From Anthonomus grandis grandis (lineage: Eukaryota > Arthropoda > Insecta > Coleoptera > Curculionidae), in the NCBI RefSeq assembly GCF_022605725.1, contig NC_065546.1, forward strand, positions 32,980,227 through 33,044,226: a stretch of 64,000 nt of DNA. The letters run 5' to 3'. Numbering within the stretch: the stretch's first letter is position 1; every line of letters starts with the position of its first letter. Shown here piece by piece: positions 23,301 through 36,100 of this stretch. The notes beneath the pieces are model-generated. The model had not been told where the DNA came from, ran no database searches, and worked only from the letters and a program-made list of their open reading frames with translations. A program made the position numbers and the translations under genes.

Positions 23301-26300
23301 AAAATTCTATGAGTATAAAACAAAAAGTACAAAATAGAGTATCATTGTTTTCAGAATATTATTTTTTATCGAAATACGTAATAATATACCCAGTGTCCGA
23401 TTTAAAATAAGGAAGTTAGTGTCATTTCCTGTTAAACCGGAAGTGACAGAAGACAATAGAATATGTCAAAAAAAGCTCTTATAACTATTTTATCGATATA
23501 CCGAATTTCATTTGTTTATCTTGAAAAGTAATAAAGTTATTTAGTGTTCCCTTTTTTGTGTCACCCGGTATATTGCAGTGCTAAAACTCATTTAGATTTA
23601 CTATACTAATAATAATTGCTTTAACGATCATGAAGTTGAGTCGTCTTCTGAATCTCAATCGTCAGAACCAGTTCAACAGGAAATGCGTGAAGAAGAACTA
23701 AAGCAAACAGCTGCAATATATTTATTAGTCACCTGTAACTAAAATACTAAATAAAAATACTAAAGTATTAAAGAAAATGATAGACCACAATTATTGTCAT
23801 TGCTTCTTGATTCGGCAAAGTTGGATAGAAGCGTCAGTACGATTAAAGAACTTGAAAGGTATATACAAGCAGTTGAAAGAAAAGATTGAAGATGACAAAA
23901 TACATAGGGTTACTATTCTTGAACGAATGATGTCTGTTGTGTTCTTTTTGGCCGACAAAAATTTATAGTTTAGGGGAAGCTTTGGATGTGAAATGCTTTG
24001 CACTCCGAATAGTGAAAATTTTTTGAATATATACAGGGTGTCCCATAAATAATGCTAAATAATTTAAATGCAAATACCTTTTAAAAAAAAATTGAGGTTA
24101 AGTTAAATTTTTCTAGAGCGAAAGTCAAAGAAAACCAAGATGCAGGGTGATAAACTAAACGTAATTTTTTTTTAAATTTTGGCCATAAATTTAGTATTGA
24201 TTTTTCCTTTTTGACAAAATTTGGTCATCCGGTTTTTTTCTATGTGGCAAATCTTAAAATTAACCTTTTTTAAAATTATGTCACAGAGTGCCACCAGCAA
24301 CATTTTATGCATTGTTCAAATAGTTTTGCTTAAAAAAGGTACACTTCAAAAATCTCGCTACGATTCACTCTTTTAGAGATATTTACATTTAAAGTTTTCA
24401 GTGTGCTCAAGATAAAATTTTATTTTTCTACTTCAGTTCAAAATATTTGTTAAATAGGCTGTGCCTGATAAGATGAATTATTATAAATGCCATTGTCACT
24501 GTCAGGATTTATGTTCTTGTCACTTACTTTGATGAGTGGTTATAAAAATTGAGACTCGCACATTTAGTAACCTTATCTATTACCTTTTATTGTTAGTTTT
24601 TTTATTTATTGATGCTTATTGAGTATAACGTGGAAGTCGAAGACCTTGGCCCGTACGAAGACAGGCTTAATTTAATCCATTAAATTTTTGCATATACATG
24701 AAATTCATGGGAAAAATATAATTTCGAAATTAGCAATTATTTTTTAATATTTAGCGATTTTTCAGTAAGTAATTTTAAAATGTATTGAGACAAATGAAGG
24801 TGATGCCTATCATTTACTGGAAAATATTCATAATTTTTATTTTAAATTTATGTTTTGTATTTTATTATTCATTCGAATTCTAATAAGGCAATTTAAATAA
24901 TTTATGAATGTTTTTTTTTGAATGCTGAAAAATCCTAAAAATCGTCAAAAACCATAAAAAAATCCATCAAAAAAATATAAAAAAAAATCAAAATGTTGCT
25001 GGTGGCGCCCTTTATGATAACATTTAAAAAAAGGTTAATTTTAAGAACTGCGATATAAAAAATCATTGTCCAAATTTTGCTTAAAACGAAAACTGATGCT
25101 AAATTTTTGGTCAATATTCAAAAAAATTACACTAAGTTTATCACTTTCAGACTAGGAAAACTTAACCTCATTCTTTCTTTAAAACGAATCTGTTGTTAAA
25201 TTATTTACCAGTATTTATGGGACACCCTGTATAGTTTAACTACTTAGAAAATTTGAACTTGTCTGCAAGTCGGTGTATTGTCATTAAGAGACTAATATTT
25301 ATTATTTTAACTGATCCAAAACGAGTTTACTGAGTTACTTGGAAATGAAGTGCGAAACTAAATTTTAAGTCTGGTTAAATCATCCAAATATTAATACGAT
25401 CTTATTATAATACGATCCTATTGAATTGCATATCCAATGTTAGTCACGAGGAATAATTATCTTTGACATTGCGCTTATTGTAAAATTTTGCGCTTATTGA
25501 CATTGTGCTTATTATTTGAAGTTCACGTAAGAGAATATTTCGTAGCTTACAAGCCGGTAACAGTTTAATGGCAGTAGGGAGAGCATTACAGAGTTTGGGA
25601 CGATAGAAGGAAACCCCACACTTAACCTTTTGTATCTTATGAAAATCTGTATATACAGGGTGTCCCAAAAATCAAATCATCAAAAATCATCAATCAATCA
25701 AAAATCATTGCCCGATCAACATGGTTTTATGGAACGAAGAGCATGTATCACTAATTTATGTTGTCTTTCCGAATACATATGTCAAGCCCTAAACAACAGA
25801 AGTCAGGTGGATGTTCTGTACATGGATTTTTAGAAGGTTTTCGATCAAGTAGATATCACTATTTTATTGATAAAACTTTATTATCTGGGTTTCTTTGAAA
25901 ATATATTATAATTATTTTCTTCGTACCTTCTAGACCGAATGTAGTTTGTCGACATCGACGGTTTTCGCTCCAATCAATACATCATAAGATCTGGTGTTCC
26001 ACAGGGTGCAAACTTGGGAACGCTTCTTTTTTTGGTGTTTATCAATGACCTTGCACTGACTATTTTATGTCTTAAACTGCTTTTTGCAGACGATTTAAAA
26101 ATTTATAGAAAAATAGAAACCATATCTGATTGCGAACTGCTTCAATCTGAACTAAATAATATATATGACTGGTGTCGGAATAACAGACTTTTTCTTAATG
26201 TGTCAAAGTGTTTTCAGGTAACTCTTTGTAGAAACAAAAATTTTATTCAGCATAATTATTATGAAATACAAAATTTTCCTTTCACTAGGTGTCTTAAAAT

Positions 26301-27131
26301 TAAAGATTTGGGTGTTACTTTTGACCAAAATGTCAACTTTAAAAAATCATATCCATAATAAAGTTGTAGCAGCATCCAGATCTCTGGGTTTTATAATTAG
26401 AAATTGTCGCAATTTTGATGAAGTTAGGGTGGTGCAGTTCTTATACTGATCATTTGTTCGCTCCAAGCTTGAGTACGCTTCAAATATATGGCAACCAGTA
26501 TATCAGGTGGAGATTGATAAAATTGAGTCAATTCAGCGTAGATTTTAAACATATTTAATGTACAAGACCGATGGTGTTTATCCAGCAAGAGGAACATGTC
26601 AAGATATAATGCTTGCACGTTTTAACATGAAAGCCTTAGCCGACCGCCGCCGCCGTGTGGTAGCGGCCGTGGTCTTTTTATATAAGTTAGTTAATTATAA
26701 AATCGACTGTAGCTCATTGTTAAATCAAATTTACTTTGTTGTTTCCAGATTAAACTCTAGAAACTCTCGAACATTTCAGTGTAATAGAGCAATAAATAAC
26801 ATTTTTATAAGGTCGCTGATTTATTATATGTGTAACTTATTTAATACTCTTTGTAACCACAACTTGGACCTCTTTGTTGCTTCAATGTCTTTCTTAGTAG
26901 GATTTTTTAATCAATAATCTTAAATCTTGAATTTCTCTTAGAGATTTTGTAGGTAGGTAATGCTTTGAGTAAATGTATGTTTTCTAAAATTTTTATTAAC
27001 TTACAAGCCTCTTCCATAACTTTTCCTTTAGCTTAATATTATATTGTATTATTTAATTTTAAACCTTAAACCTGTTGTACACAATTCTTTCTGTATTTCC
27101 TGTAAGTGGGTGACTGTTGGAAATAAAAGCC

Positions 27132-27192
<61 letters not shown>

Positions 27193-30100
27193 AAGCCTTA
27201 TTATTAAAATCAACGATAAGCCGAAAACTGGCAATAGACCAGGTGCTCAGGGATTTAAAAAAAAATATTTAGAAAAATCTATCTTGAGTACTTGTAAAAT
27301 TATAGGCATTCATAGAAAACCGAAAAAAAATTACACCTATTGTCTTTTTAGTACTGTGCTTACCAATTTTTGAATTTCTTAAGATTTTTTTTTTTAAGAT
27401 AACCCTGAAAAACACTTCGATAAATTACCAAACTAAATTCAAGCACAATTGTTCACATTTTTAAGAAATTATCAGATTTTTGCTGTGTTGAAAATTGTGC
27501 CTTTTGACCATCATTTTCTATGAATGCCTATAATTTTAAAAGTACTCAAGATAGATTTTTTTTAATATTTTTTTTAATCCCTGTGCACCTGGTCTATTGC
27601 TCGTTTTCGGCCTATATTGATTTTTGGGACTCCGTTTATATGTTCTCTGTTTCTGGTAAAATGAACATGTAATTTTTGTGTGTGGAGTAATCACTAATAT
27701 CTTGTTTAGTATGTACCAAACTGTGTAATATATAAATACTAAGTACATTTAAATTTTAAGATTTATGTACATGTTTTTACAATCTTCTCTGTAATGCAAT
27801 CTACCCATCACTCTTACAGCTTTTGTTGTATACTAAAAATTCTTTTCATATGTGGAGAATGCCCCTCGGCTAGTATTGCATATGAGATCCTAGACTCCAC
27901 GAAAGCATAATAGACCACCAGGTCACATAAAGCATACACATATGAGGTCAACTTTCCACAGCGCTTTTCTATGTGATTGGTCCAAGTTAGCCTACTATCT
28001 ATATGCACTCCCAGAAAACGAACATATTCAGAATTATTTAGACCTTCCAAATCTCTCATTGAAAAATAAAGTTTTTCTATTTTAGAATCGTTTTATGTCA
28101 TTTGGTTACAATTAAACCATTTTGTGACCAATGATTGTGTCTTCTCCATAGCCTCCACATTGTGTATTTCTGACAAGGCCGTCTTTAATACTGTAGTGTC
28201 ATCCGGAAAAAATTACAAAACTTTGATCCGGATCAGAACTAAGGTTGGGTTATATTATACTTAGTTATATATCAGTGTTTTGGTCTTATTAGTATATTAT
28301 GCGTTAGACAACCGATTCTCTCAAATATCAAAATTTAATGATACATGGTCCCAAAGAGAGATTGTCAAATTTAGGAATTTTGTCCGTTTACAATAAAATT
28401 GATTAGGACTTAAATAATTTAGACGTAATAAAAAATGGGCAAGTCTAAAACGAGGAAGATTGCATGTTAAATATTTTGCTTAAGCTGAGACCTATTTCCA
28501 TAAAGTTTAGTTAAATATTATATTTTAGTATAATGTACAAAATTTATTAGAATGGAAAAAGTGCAATAAATATTTTTATACTTCATTAGAAGCAAAACTT
28601 TTTAATCTTTTTTGAGCTTGCCACCGACAATTTTTTTTTCACTACCAGCGAAATTTTTAAAATGTAATAAATAAAATAACATAATAATTAAACATAACGT
28701 ATAATAACGTAATAATAACCCCAGGAAGAGCACGCCATCACGAAAACTGGCACCACCTTAAAAAACTTGCCAAGTGGTGGTCGTTGAATGTGAAATTAAA
28801 TGTGGTAATCATAGTCCCAAATGCAAAATATAAAAATCAAAACTTATTAAACAATACTTTTCATGATATTATTCGTGTTTATGTTCATTAGTAGTAGAGG
28901 GTAGAGAAGAGAAGTATACAAAAAATATTGGTATGTTGAAAATTTTAAAATGCTAGTGAATGCGCTTGCGTTTACTTTAAGTACAAAACAATTACAATCT
29001 AAGTGTTATATCAAAATGGTAATGGCAAAATAAGGTTTTTTTTTAATTTCCATATTAACTTCATATTTTAAATTGATTCTCGCACCAATATATTGAGAAC
29101 ATTTCTCTCAGCATCTAAGAAATATTTTTACATAATAAAAAACACTTTTAAATATTATTTAGCAGCTTAATTTAGGTGTTAAGCAAAGAACAGAGCATAT
29201 ACGATATGCATTACTTCTTTATATGTTGGTTTACCATAAAAAAATTGGAATTGAATTGGCAATTCTTATAGCGATAACCCAGCTCCCAGCCCTTTTTACG
29301 AACTTCGTAGCGGACGAATACATCCGTGTCTTCGCCGTGGCCTTGCCCTTCAGCAATCCCTTCAAATTCAACCACTACATCGTCTCATTGGCACACCACG
29401 TTATAGCGGTTTGGTTTTTAAAGTGTCGCCTCACTTTTAGAAGGGATTTCGTCAGATTCATCATTAACGTGAGTCCGGCCTCCGGTTATAACGAAGCAAT
29501 ACGGTCCTAATAAACGTTATTTGTAGGGCTTAAAAACGAACCTTCAGCCACCGTTCGATCAAACCAGACCCTCTGAGGAATCCCTTTATTCGAAACTAGA
29601 TTTTGCCAGTTTAAATCATGACAGTTCCGACCGGAAACGTTCGTCAAGTTTAACAGAACAAGGTAAGCTCTTAAGATGTGGTTTTTAGCAACAGTTTATA
29701 AGTTAAAGTAGGTTCTAGAAGAAGAGACGATAGTGCGGTGGCGGTCCGCATGGATAAGGGCCTAATGAAGAGAAGCCAGGCGGCAAATAAATTAATTTGC
29801 AACTTTTATGAGGAATTAAACGAGACTTGTATCGATTTGATGGCCAGATATGCATTTTCTCCTTGCAGTGCCCTACCAAAAAGGTAAGAACCATTTTTCT
29901 TTATCGATAATTCCTGTTAAAACATTAAAAATTAGGTTGCCTGGAGCGGAATTTTTACTAGACGGAGGCCAATCGATGACTTGGCTGGTAGGCAACAAAC
30001 TGGTCACGGTGACCACCAGCGGTTGCTCCCAGAAAATCTTAAAGCAAGGCCTGTGCGATAAGTGTTGGAGCATGTGCAACACCAAAACCGATAAGAGACT

Positions 30101-33100
30101 CTTGACCGCCGGTAAAGCTGGAATCGTTGCTTTTACGTGTGTGTTATAGTTGCTTTAATTACCAACAGGTAGCAGCAGTAGTACAGAGCCCAGCAGACAA
30201 AACTCTAACGAAAAATCCAACAATTCGGTGGGGTCGCCGCAAGAAGAGTGTGCCAACAAGTTGGGCGAGGAGTCCGTAGCCGGTAAACTTCAAGAAATGT
30301 TTAAGACTACAGAAAAAAAAGAGGATAAATATACTTGTTCTTGTTGGTGCCAAGGGTGGGCAGAGATATTTATCAGAAGGCCCACAGGTAAATATTTTTC
30401 AAAAAAATTCTAAGCGCTTAAAACCATAATTTTAGGCGATATGTCTTGGGTAATGCGAATCCAGAATGATATAAGTCACTCGCATTACTTCACTGATTTT
30501 CCATTTAACGAATTATCAACGCTGTATATGCCCTCGTTGTACGACGAGCCTCAGAGACCTCTCTTAGTGAGGCAGGACACTTTTGACGATAATCACAGTA
30601 ATTGTGAAGATGAGGCCGTTAGTGGGCAAGGTAATCCCTTAAAAAGTAAAGAATTTTCAAATAATTTTAAAATTACAGGTTCCCCCAAGCAAATCCCTTC
30701 CAGACAAAACTCTCAAGATAGTATCGAAGAGGAGAACGACGAGATCGTTTACGAAGACGGGACAAAAGCGAGAAATCCGGTGCGCAGAAGCAACTCAAGC
30801 CCCGAAATGTCAGCGGGTAATAAGTAGAACTGCGTTAAAAATTATTTGAATTAATAGTTTTAACTTTAAGGTTGGAAAAACCCTTTTCACAAACTCAGTT
30901 CGTCTTCAACATCCTCTGAAGGCGACAGTACCGACGACAAAAAGGGCAAAATGTATTCGAAAGATATGAGAGTCAGTTGTGAAGCGATTCCCGAAGAAAT
31001 TGCAGGTATTTTTAATAAATAATTTGTTTTTTTTGTATGTAAATGAATGAATTGATTATAATTTGAAACATGTTTAAATTTTTTAGGTAGTCCACCCCAA
31101 TCTGATTCCCAACAACCGTTGACTACTGCACCCCATCCCTCATTGTTAAGCTACCACAGTTTCCCGGGAGTCTCGTCAGAGGCGTCCCAGATCGCTCCGA
31201 AACAGTTCCAGACAGTGCCGCCCTCTCCCGCCCTCCAGAGCGATTCGTTTACTAGTCGTCCCACCACTTTACCGACCGCTTTTGGTTCTTTACAGCCGGT
31301 TACCGGAAAACCGCCCCAGAGTCCCACCCAAACCAGTCCCAGATTGGCCAGACACGTGAATAAAGGTTTGTTTGGTTTGATTTTTCTGTTCTAGGGAGCG
31401 ATTTTATTATTAGAAGTAATAATAATTTGTTAATTTTTTTTGTTGGGTCAAAAAAAAATACTTTAGACGATCGATTTATATATTTTGGTCGACGATTATG
31501 CTTAGGACTCGAAATATAAATATCTAAAATATACACGAAAACACAAATGAAATTATACATTTTGAGATAATTACATTTTTGTAAAATATTTGGTGAGAGC
31601 ACAGTGCCTCATTATTTATGCAGAAGTAGCATAAATATAGGGTGAGTCTTCCATTTTTTCTACATGTAACAAAGTGATAAACCAGGCTGTTTTTACCAAT
31701 TTTAAGTGGACAAGTTCTGTATGGTCTCAAATACAATAGGTCGTAAAATTCGGAACAATGGTTTCGAGTTCATTTTTATGATAAACGGGTTGCCAGTGTC
31801 GTCCCGACTATGGATATTGATTTTAATTTTTAAGTTAAATAATTATCTGTTATGAAAAATTTATAAATAATGTTGGATTTTATCTATTATCTATCAGATA
31901 AAGATTTTTAGAAAAAGTATGGTTGCTAGGCATAACCTATATTTATTAAATTAACAAGAAACATTTCTTAAAAGCAGAAAAGCCTCATTATAAAACTATG
32001 GCAAATAAAATGAAATATAAAAATTTGATTAATACCGCAATTTGATTGTTTTTTAAATGTTTAAAAAATTTTAATACCAACCGATAAAAAATGCAACTCT
32101 CCAAACATATCTTGTCATTTATAAGAAAGGTACATAAATATAAGGATCTTTTAATTTATTAACCATATTTACATATATTACAATAAAAATATTTACGAAA
32201 TATACAAAAAAAAAAACAATTTATAAATCACACATTTCATTACTCTCATCGCTTTCATCCGAATCAGACATTCTCACTGTTATAACTAAGGGTTCCACAG
32301 TTTCTTCTAGAAGATTATCGAGGGTCCACATCTTTTCTTCTTCTTTTATAGCATGATTCACAGCATTGCTCCAGTTTTCTTGGGTAACGTTATCCACTGC
32401 TGCTTTCAGAAGTTCTCTCACATCTTTCAATTTAAAGGTTTTATTATTTCTAGCCACAAATCCTTTTACTTGAACCCAAATTAACTCTATAGGATTTAAT
32501 TCACATTTCTTTTTCGGTAAGCCAGTTTCTTATTTCCCCTTTTCGCCAGCAGGATGATGTTAATTTTTCTATTAATCTTAAATGGTAGCTGGCATTGTCT
32601 ATAACAATAATTGAATTTTCGGGAATTGACTTGATCATTTCGGAAAAATAATCTTCAAAAACATCAGCGTGAAATGCTCGTGATAATCCTTAGTTGACTT
32701 CGAATCGAATTCAAACAGACCGCCATTTAAAAATCCTTTATAGGTCCCAATATGTGTAATTATTAATCTGTGGCCCTTACCAGAAGGAGACTTCAAGCCA
32801 GTCGATAAACCTTCTAAAAAAGCCTGACGGGAGCTTCCAACATTTTTATCCTGCCAGCACTTGCTCACGGTGTGTCCTTCGTTAAGCCAGGTTTCATCCA
32901 AATAATAAATGTTTCTTCATTCCTTTCGATACTCCTTAATTTGCCTTAAATACTTTCTTCTCCAACAGACTAGTTCTATTAAAATAAATTTTCTATTTTG
33001 CTTTTGCCAAGAAAAATGTAATTCGTATAAAATTTTCCATAATTTTTGTCTTCCCATTTCTGGTACATTTTCGTCTTCTTTTATAAGTGTCAAAATTTTG

Positions 33101-36100
33101 TCGATAGTTGGGATTTCATTCTTAAAATAAAATGAATGTACTGTCCTCCTGATGATATGCTTTGCTGTCTCATCAACTGCTATCGGCTTCCTACCGGCAG
33201 TTTTCTTTACACTCTTCTTGGGCAAGTTCTCACGGTTTTCAATTTTTCTCTCACTAAGACGTCTGTAAATTGTTGCTTTACTTATGCCTGTCATATTGGC
33301 ACATGTAGAAACTACATTTCTAACAGTACTTAGAGGCATTTGATGCAAAAGTGCATAATGTACGTTTAGTAGTATAGCCCTTGCTTTAAAATCTAAAACA
33401 CCTTTACACACTACGGGGCTAAACTTTGACATTCTTACAACAAATGCGTAACAATACTGAAAAATAAATTAAGTTTTTAGGATATATCTACATTATATAC
33501 CATAAAATATAACTACCTGTTTGCATTTAAGATTGCACAATTTAGGTACCTATAATACTTATACCTCCATATTTACCTACCTAGACAATATCTACTTATA
33601 AGGGTTAAAAAGAACTTGTTCATTAGGTACTTAAGTAATTCAAAGAATGTATGGCTAAAATTGGCCTATTTCTTGCACTATTAAATAAACTTAACAAATG
33701 AAAACATTCAGGTCTTAATGTACTTGAAAAGTGGGACACAATGGTTTACAACCGTTTTATGGCTATCGACCCTTTCGTGTGCTCCTACGGATTAAGAAAT
33801 GGACTATAATACTCAATTAAAAGTAAGTTTTCTTCAGTCTAATTTAAGTATTTTGCATAAAGTTAACTCTTCTGAAGAATTGATTATTATGGTAAAACAC
33901 AACTAAAATTTAATAAAAAACTGCCATTTAACACAATTTATTAACTTTTTAAATGTTAAAACATTCAAAATAAAAACACTGCATATACACTTACATACAG
34001 GGTGTTCATTTGAAAACTTCCCACCACGGATTCATCGAAAACCACTGTTTAAAAAAAAAACGCCGAAATACGTCAATTGTCAAGGGGGACAACTTTCTAA
34101 CCTAAAATTACTTCACCTCCTTTCACCCTCTGCCCCCTAGGGTCATCCCCTTAAAAATTTTAAATGGCAAGGGGTATCGAGTAATAGCTTGTTTAAAAGG
34201 TCTTTCAAAGTCTTTTATTTTGACGTTTGATTTTTTTTAATAGGTCGATTCGTTTTCGAAAAAATTAGAAAAACCTTTGTTTATTTTAATTTGTTTAAAT
34301 AGAAAATAAAAACATGAAAATATCAGTTTTTATTTCAATAAATATTCAAAATGTTGCCCGTTAGGGTTTGCCAAATCTACAATTCGTTTATAATTTAAAA
34401 CGGAAACTACCAACATAAACAGCAATTCCGAAGATTAGACGTGGAAAAAACTAAATAACAACCTGAATTTTTTTCCGCATTCTTTTCATCAACACAGATA
34501 TCTTGGGCGACCTGTATTTATTGTTATACCTGCTTAGTTATTTATAGTTGCTAAGGAAAATAAAGAATTTATTTTGCCTTCAGTTACATTTGGAATAGTG
34601 AAAATTTATTTGTTGAATTGAAGATTTTACTTCCAAAATGGTTTATACACTAGCCGAGAGAGTGGAAATTATTCTAATTTATGGTGCCCAAAATCAATGT
34701 GCTCGGCAAACTGCTGTCACGTTTAACGCCAGACATCCGGAGAAGATAACTTCGCATAGGTATGTTTTGGACCTTGTTACTAAGTTTACTGAAACTGGAT
34801 CTGTTGCAAATAAAAAACGTGATCATCGGCGAATTTTGGATGAAGCCGCTCAAGTTGAAGTTTTGGGTCATTTTGGAATAAATCCTAATACTTCATTACG
34901 CAAAATTGTTACTGGTATTTCATTAGGCTCTGTTCACACAGTTACCAAACTTCATAAATTTCATCCATTCAAAATGAAAATATTGCAAGAGTTAACCGAA
35001 GACGATTTCGATAGGCGAGTTGAGTTTTGTGAAAAAATGATTGAAGCGATTAATGATAATACTATTCATGTAAAGAATATCTGCTTCAGCGATGAATGCA
35101 TATTTTATCTAAAAGGATTTGTTAATAAGCATAACTGTAGATATTGGAGCAATGAAAATCCTCATGCATTTGTAGAAGGGCATACCCAGTACCCTCAATA
35201 AATTAATGTGTGGGCAGGCATTTTAGGAAATAAAGTGATTGGGCCATTATTTATTAACGGAAATTTAAATGGAGACATTTATTTGGATATGTTGGAAAAT
35301 ACCATCAATCCTCTTATCACTGAATCCATTGAAAACCAAATCGATGATGATGAAAACCCTATACTTGATGAGACTAAAATATATTTCCAGCAAAACGGCG
35401 CTCCTCCTCACTATGTTCTTCGCGTTCGGCAATGGCTAGACGACGAGTTTCCAGATAAATGGATAGGGCGAAGGGAGCCTATAGAATGGCCTGCTAGATC
35501 TCCTGATATAACGCCGTTAGACTTTTTTCTATAGGGTCATTTGAAATCTATTGTGTTTACTCCCCAACCTGAAAGTTTGGATCAACTTCGTCAACGCATC
35601 ATCGACAGCTGCCATGATATCCCACAACATGTTTTTGAAAATGTCCGTCAGGAATTTGAACATCGCCTATATCATTGTTTGGCCAAAAACGGGCAACATT
35701 TTGAACACTTATTGAAATAAAAACTGATATTTTCATGTTTTCGTTTTCTATCTGAACAAATTAAGATAAACAAAGATTTTTCTAATTTTCTCGAAAACGA
35801 ATCGACCGATTAAAAAAAATCAAACGTCAAAATAAAAGACTTTAAAAGACCTTTTAAACAAGCTATTACTCGATACCCCTTGCCATTTAACATTTTTAAG
35901 GGGATGACCCTAGGGGGCAATGGGTGAAAGGGGGTGAAGTAATTTTAGGTTAGAAAGTTGTTCCCCTTGACAAACCTTTTGACGTATTTCGACGTTTTTT
36001 TTTAAACAGTGGTTTTCGATAAATCCGTGGTGGAAAGTTTTTAAATGAACACCCTGTATATTGTAGATCATCTTCGTTATTAATAATAATTGTAAAACTT

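Larger units (their letters stand above)
19673..23568. mobile_element. Palindromic element with CCGGGTGA termini, split by a Harbinger element
   Basis: Left end CCGGGTGATACGAAGAAAAG at 19673 and its complement (…TTTTGTGTCACCCGG) ending at 23568, both next to TA. Long inverted arms follow: 19785-20075 matches 23020-23335 inverted, including AGGGTGCCATAAATGCGTTC. It has no gene of its own. The Harbinger element lies in the spacer, though the left side has about 380 bp of extra sequence (20076-20454) without a partner. Confidence 0.65.

Noticed and set aside
27049..27373. ORFs rich in isoleucine on both strands
   Set aside because: Translations of the TTA microsatellite.
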